From contig JBBHKE010003085.1 in assembly GCA_037447655.1 (NCBI GenBank), positions 40,303 to 63,475 of the forward strand: DNA of 23,173 nt. Reading direction: 5' to 3'. The DNA comes from Zygnema cylindricum (lineage: Eukaryota; Streptophyta; Zygnematophyceae; Zygnematales; Zygnemataceae). Numbering within the stretch: the stretch's first letter is position 1; every line of letters begins with the position of its first letter. Positions 18,851 to 23,173 of the stretch are shown piece after piece. The notes below the pieces were generated by a model. The model was not told the DNA's origin. It worked only from the letters and a program-made list of their open reading frames with translations, and ran no database searches. A program made the position numbers and the translations under genes.

Positions 18851-18855
18851 TATTC
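18851..18855 (+). repeat. Target-site duplication of element C, right copy (TATTC)
   Basis: Repeats 12411-12415. B resumes here. Confidence 0.95.
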
Positions 18856-19526
18856 CTTACAAACAGGTCGTAGGAAGTTTGATCTACTTTATAAACTGTA
18901 CTAGGCCGGACATAGCGGCAGCAGTAGGAGTCCTCATTAGGAGTTTTAACGATCTTAGAAAGAGAGATTGGGAGGCAGCCAAGAGAGTTATGAGATATCT
19001 GGTTGGAAAAAGAGAATTATGGTTGCATTTAGGAGGGGAGCACACTGATATCACCACTTGGGGTGATGCTAGTTATGGGGATGCACCTATGAGAAGATGC
19101 ACTTCTGGATATGTTTTGTATGTGGGGGAGGGTGTTTGCAGTTGGAGCAGTATGCAACAAAAGGTGGTTGCTCAATCTACTATGGAGGCTGAGTATATGG
19201 CGTCTTGTTCTGCTGTAAGAGAACTAATGTGGGTGCAGTCATTGTTGCAAGAATTGGGAAATATGAAGGAGGGAGTGCATGATGTCTTTTGCGATAATCA
19301 AGCTGCAATTCCAATTGTAACCAATCCAAACCACCATTTCAAAGCAAAACATATGGACATAAAATTAAGCTTCGTGAGGGAAAAAGTTGAAAATAAAATT
19401 TTAAATCTTGTGTATAGACTTGATGAAGAAATGGTGGCTAACATGATGACCAAATCTGTGCCTTCTCCTAAATTAAAATATTGTCGGGAAAAATGCGGTT
19501 TGAAAGAAAAATTAAAATTAGACTAG
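18851..19526 (+). pseudogene. Element B pol remnant, 3' part (end of RT and RNase H)
   Basis: Continues exactly where 12415 stopped. The frame is open to its natural TAG at 19524-19526 and covers the RT tail (NCTRPDIAAAVGVL) and the RNase H motifs DASYGDAPM, MEAEYMA and CDNQAAIP. It is the least damaged coding part of B, although isolated by C. Its frame has no upstream ATG and lacks most of RT, so it is not expected to be expressed as a working enzyme. Confidence 0.92.
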
Positions 19527-19539
19527 AAAATAAAGGGAG
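19527..19539 (+). other. Polypurine tract, element B
   Basis: AAAATAAAGGGAG lies between the pol stop and the 3' LTR. Confidence 0.78.
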
Positions 19540-20529
19540 TGTTGAAATAAACAGTTTTGGGTATTTTCTAGGTCTTAATAAATTAGCGGAAAAAACAGGC
19601 AACTTGCCTTCATCTCTACTCTCTTACCCCCATACTTGTTATAGTCACTGAAGGAGAGAGAGAGTGATGGAGCCATGGGCGCCTCAGCTCCATATACAGG
19701 GTGAGAGAGTGACCTTAAGTCACTCTCTACAAAAACGTTGAGTCTAGTAGGACTCGAACCCCGACCGGTAGAGCGTGGCTTAGCCGTCCGTAATATCCAA
19801 TATGTCGTAAAAGTTCGTTAAAGCATATAGGATATGATTCATGTTTAACGAATGTTACTTCCTATAATCGGATTAAGAGAAATGTAAAATGCTACATCAT
19901 AAAACATGTTAAATTTAGTGCGGACTGGATCCTGCACGAAACAAATATATCTGAAATTTGTTTCGATGGATGATATTTAATGTCGGTTTGTATCCAACGG
20001 CATACGTCTTTGGCGAGATCCGAAAAGGTCACTTTCGCGTTTTGTGACGTGGCATGACCTAGCGCCACGTGGAAAGATGACAATCGGTCGCGGGAATTCC
20101 GAGAAACGTACGGACGAGGAACAAGTGGACACTTGTCCGCTTAAAAGCCTTGTCGTACATAGGTCGTACCAAAGGTACATCGGCAATAGTGCTTTTTGGT
20201 ACCGTATAATAATTTGATTGGTTCGTACTTTAGTGGATAGAAAATATTAGAGGGAATCAGGACTTAGAATGTTTTGGTAGGCTATCACCTCTCTCTTTGA
20301 GAGTTTTGTACAAATTGGCATTTTTATTGCCTCATTACTTATCGCCTGGTTAGGCATTTTCATATATTCTTTTTCCTAAGGACTCAGGGGAGTCTAAACT
20401 ATACACGGGTGTATTTAGATTGTAAGCTTGTTTGCTTAGGCAGCATTGGTTTTCATTGAAAGTGGGTTAGTTATTCACTATATAGACGCTTCTTGAATTT
20501 TGTGATCCAATGGAGGACACGGAATTGCA
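19540..20529 (+). repeat. Element B 3' LTR
   Basis: This 990-bp LTR runs from TGTTGAAATA to ATTGCA. It has a paired palindrome at 19704-19728, a tRNA-like block at about 19731-19810, the U3 hairpin (about 20165-20203), GCCT-GGTT-AGGC and GACTC-AGGG-GAGTC (20381-20394) in R/U5. It ends with ATG plus 17 bases of the gag frame (20510-20529). It is better preserved than the 5' copy at its terminus. Confidence 0.94.
19731..19810 (-). other. tRNA-like, Pol III promoter-like block in B 3' LTR (antisense)
   Basis: On the - strand the B-box-like GGGTTCGAGTCC is perfect and is followed by a TTTTT run (AAAAA 19731-19735 on +). The D-arm-like part is degraded (GGATATTAC). In the 5' LTR the D-arm part is better and the B box worse, so the ancestral LTR probably had both. 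Confidence 0.5.
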
Positions 20530-20534
20530 CGTCG
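20530..20534 (+). repeat. Target-site duplication of element B, right copy (CGTCG)
   Basis: Repeats 1382-1386. Confidence 0.93.
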
Positions 20535-20536
20535 TC

Positions 20537-20579
20537 TAGTTTGAAGAGACTCTCCCTGGCTTAGTTTGAAGAGACTCTC
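20537..20579 (+). repeat. Two tandem copies of an 18-bp unit
   Basis: TAGTTTGAAGAGACTCTC occurs at 20537-20554 and 20562-20579, a 25-bp period. A third partial copy, CAGTTTGAAGAG, is at 20626-20637. They begin right at B's insertion point. Confidence 0.85.
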
Positions 20580-20610
20580 TTCGGCGAGGAAAGCCTTTTC
20601 AAACTTGAGG

Positions 20611-20661
20611 ATCGCGCACATCGTCCAGTTTGAAGAGCAAAAACTGGACGATGTGTGCGAT
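20611..20661. repeat. Inverted repeat, 21-bp arms with 9-base loop
   Basis: ATCGCGCACATCGTCCAGTTT (20611-20631) pairs with 20641-20661 with one mismatch, which would be a G-U pair in RNA. The loop is GAAGAGCAA. The left arm resembles the sequence formed by joining 1374-1386 to 20535 onward. I cannot assign a function. Confidence 0.85.
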
Positions 20662-23173
20662 ATACCCCTATACGATGTGCGCGGTTTACCAGTGAAAAGT
20701 ATAAACAATCCGCAACAAGAACAGGCAATGAGAAATCAAACACGTCGTACACGCCATTTGCTTTTGGCCACGTTGGCTGAAGGTTCCAACGAACAACCCA
20801 CCAAAAGTACTATCCACTTGCTATCCACTGTCCACAATTTGTCGCGCTTTCACTGTGTTGATACACGTAATAATGTGACAAATGTCACTTAATATGGCAA
20901 AGGCTTTCTGTTGGACGGAGACGTTCCAATAAAAGCCACAAGGTAGGGTTTGGTACAAACCTTGATGAAGGTACACATAGTACGTTAGAGTATACTCGTA
21001 CTATACTTTGAGTACATACGCAGGTACACATATTTCGTTCTAACTTTCCGTTTAAGATATTTTGCAAATTTTCAAAATCTTGACTCTAACCTTCGTGGTG
21101 CCAATCATAATTGAGAAACGATGCTTACTGGCATGACATAATGGAAGGTCGTGCCAGTCAACAATAAAAATAGACGTATCCGCATGTTTAGTAGGACCTC
21201 CAAATGGAGAACTGGCCTCAGTCACATGTTTTTGCAAAATTTCGGACGTTCACACGGGATGTAGAAGTCAGAATAATTTGACGTGATCGCTCCCTATGAT
21301 GTCATTATAGCTCTTTTATAAGAGCGTTGTTCCATTAGGTGGTCTCAGTAATCGTCCAAATTTCGTTTCATGGAACGACCAATCTATTGTGTTGGGTCAG
21401 TAACCGACATTTCATTTGCGTAGCACAATTTGATTAGTCCACGTAATAGATTAATGCGAGTATGGTAATCTTTACATAATCTCTAACAAAAAATTGTGAC
21501 CACACATTTTTATTAGTGAAAGGTAAAAAGGTACTTGTACTACGTATTGAAAGCGTACGAAAATTTCAGAATGGTTACTGGATGGCAACAGAAGTGTGAA
21601 ACAATATCTTTCGTTAAAAATTATCTTGCAGCTTCCGGTGGCCTCGCATCCTCCTTGGCGGAGGGCACATGTCATATGCGACGTGTACCCACCTGGTTGC
21701 GCGGTCGTCGTGGATATTTTGTTCACTTTTCCACGACGCACGATACTCTTCGTTCAGGCCCTTAGAATTGACCTAGTCCAAATCACTTGTTGCGAACTGT
21801 ATGTGCCAGATGATGGTCTATCTGATTATGCATCCGATGGTCCACATTTATGCCTTTAAACGTGGAGAATTAAATCCCTCATTCAGTAGGCTTGTTTTTC
21901 TCACATTTTAGTTTATTTTGGTACGACACTGTACGAAACAGTACGGTTTTCTGCAAACAACGACATTTTTCCCCTAATGGAACCTCATCCTAAGTTTGAA
22001 CGTCGTACAATTCATTTTTATTGTATTAGTATTGTACGATCGTATATATTTCATTGTTTCTTAGTTTGTACACTTTGATCTATGGCTAAAGCTGTAACCA
22101 GTACAATTGATCTTAACGCAATGTAGTACAGTTCACCGTCAATCGCTATTTGAGTAAATAATGCTAACTTGGTGCCCTTAAAAAAAAAGCATGAATTACA
22201 ATCCATAATTCTATTTTTTCCATTATTCTAATTAGGGTTTTTTTTTCAATTAGCGTTAATAATGGAAGTACACTGCGATGAAAATAGTGTGGTATACGGA
22301 CAGAGTATCTCCGTTCGAAATGGTACTTTTTGAAATACAAAGGCATAAAAGGACACTCAACATAATTGCGCACACATATGAATGTGCAGTTGAAGAAAGA
22401 GACGCAAACTTGTCGACAAAAATCACGTTCTCATATGTTCGCCCGTCGACCGTGTGAACATCGCGAAGACTTACGAATTGTCAGATTTTGTACGGATACA
22501 CATATTGTTGTAGACATCGAAAGGGCGGGCATTTATTATTCAGGACAACATAAATTACAATTAGGGTATGTCCCCATGTACTTGTAACTTAGCGAACTTA
22601 CTTTGTATTTTAGCGCGAATCCGCCAGATTCGGTTTTCAAGTGTCCATATGTCTGTAAGGACGAAATCGTAACTTACGCTTGTGACGATTTTATACGTCG
22701 ACAATACCTGTGACTACCTGTCAATGTCTACAATCTGTGGTCGCACGTTTTTTTTTGGAACTGCTTGTGACTTCGCATGTCTTACCGTGACATTGTAGAC
22801 GTACCGCCTTTCAGCCTGTGTCGTTTCACGGTTGAAGACGAGGCGCTTTGCCTTTGCGTCTCCTATCCGGTCGATGTGAAATGGCATCGGAATTTGAAGA
22901 CCCCTGCAAAAAAGAAATCCGTATTGGACGAAAACGGACAAAACCAAACAAATTGTGTGTTTTTCTTTGTCGTATTAGAAAGCAAACGTACAAAACATAG
23001 CGAATTCTGTACTTTTCTTTGTCCTTAGAAATCGTTTGAATATTTTAGAATATTACGGCACGTGCAAATTTATGTTCCTATTTGTTTATGGAAAATACCT
23101 AGTTTTAAATCACATCGCGCATGTGTTTTAAACGTAAGGTTGAAGATGACGTTTTTTGTCGTGGAAGTGGGTC
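20662..23173. other. Right flank, no gene recognised
   Basis: AT-rich flank. Longer open runs exist (for example + 20566-20892 from a TTG codon, + 21596-21859, + 22777-23028 from an ATG), but none shows a family motif and the first lacks an initial ATG. A 50-base stretch near 22467-22515 resembles the start of repeats R1 and R2. Otherwise 20900-22450 and 22520-23173 hold nothing I can name. Exons of an interrupted host gene cannot be excluded. Confidence 0.4.

Larger units (their letters stand above)
1387..20529 (+). mobile_element. Element B: old Ty1/copia LTR retrotransposon, split by two later insertions
   Basis: B is bounded by LTRs 1387-2377 and 19540-20529 and by the CGTCG duplication. 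Its own sequence lies in three blocks: 1387-3216, 9643-12415 and 18851-20529. Removing A (3217-9642) and C (12416-18850), with one copy of each 5-bp duplication, leaves about 6.3 kb, close to the 6.4 kb of A and C. The blocks line up end to end with A's gag-pol map, so they are one element and not three. The LTRs differ at roughly one base in ten, and the coding region has many stops, indels and short deletions. B cannot encode a working product and could move only if supplied in trans. Confidence 0.93.

Noticed and set aside
20566-20892. 108-codon frame in the right flank
   Set aside because: The first codon is TTG, part of it is the foldback repeat, and no motif is recognisable. It is described with the flank instead.
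21900-22100. Many GTAC and TGTACGA words in both flanks and LTRs
   Set aside because: They could be a shared composition bias of this genome. I cannot test enrichment without a background count.

Overview
This window is eukaryotic repeat DNA, filled almost entirely by three related Ty1/copia-type LTR retrotransposons nested inside one another. I call them A, B and C. No host gene can be supported. The host group cannot be fixed from sequence. The primer-binding site (GGTTATGGGCCCA) matches the internal, initiator-tRNA-Met-half type known from Drosophila copia, not the usual plant type, so an animal or another non-plant lineage is the better guess.

Layout: 1-1381 is AT-rich flank. It holds a truncated LTR scrap of the C family (216-342) and two 218-bp direct repeats. 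Element B, the old host element, runs 1387-20529 on the + strand between 5-bp target duplications CGTCG (1382-1386 and 20530-20534). Element A (3217-9642, +) sits in B's gag, flanked by GAGGA. Element C (12416-18850, - strand) sits in B's reverse transcriptase/RNase H region, flanked by TATTC. B therefore survives in three blocks: 1387-3216, 9643-12415 and 18851-20529. From 20530 to the end is flank with short tandem and inverted repeats and no convincing gene.

Relative ages follow from LTR divergence. By eye, the two A LTRs (1041 bp each) differ at about 8 positions. The two C LTRs (1039 and 1041 bp) differ at about 7 positions plus a 2-bp indel. The B LTRs (991 and 990 bp) differ at roughly one base in ten. 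So B is old and heavily broken, and A and C are recent. A and C each retain a nearly continuous gag-protease-integrase-RT-RNase H frame, but both are inactivated: A by two nonsense codons and two indels, C by three nonsense codons and about three indels.

The family has an unusual LTR design. LTRs are about 1 kb. The gag-frame ATG lies in the last 20 bp of the LTR, and the primer-binding site is read as codons (V-M-G-P). Every LTR carries, on the strand opposite to the element, a tRNA-like block with Pol III A/B-box-like motifs and a short T run after it. A chain of short hairpins lies downstream of the TATA position, and their sequences differ between families while the pairing is kept. The last three points are the parts most worth a second look.
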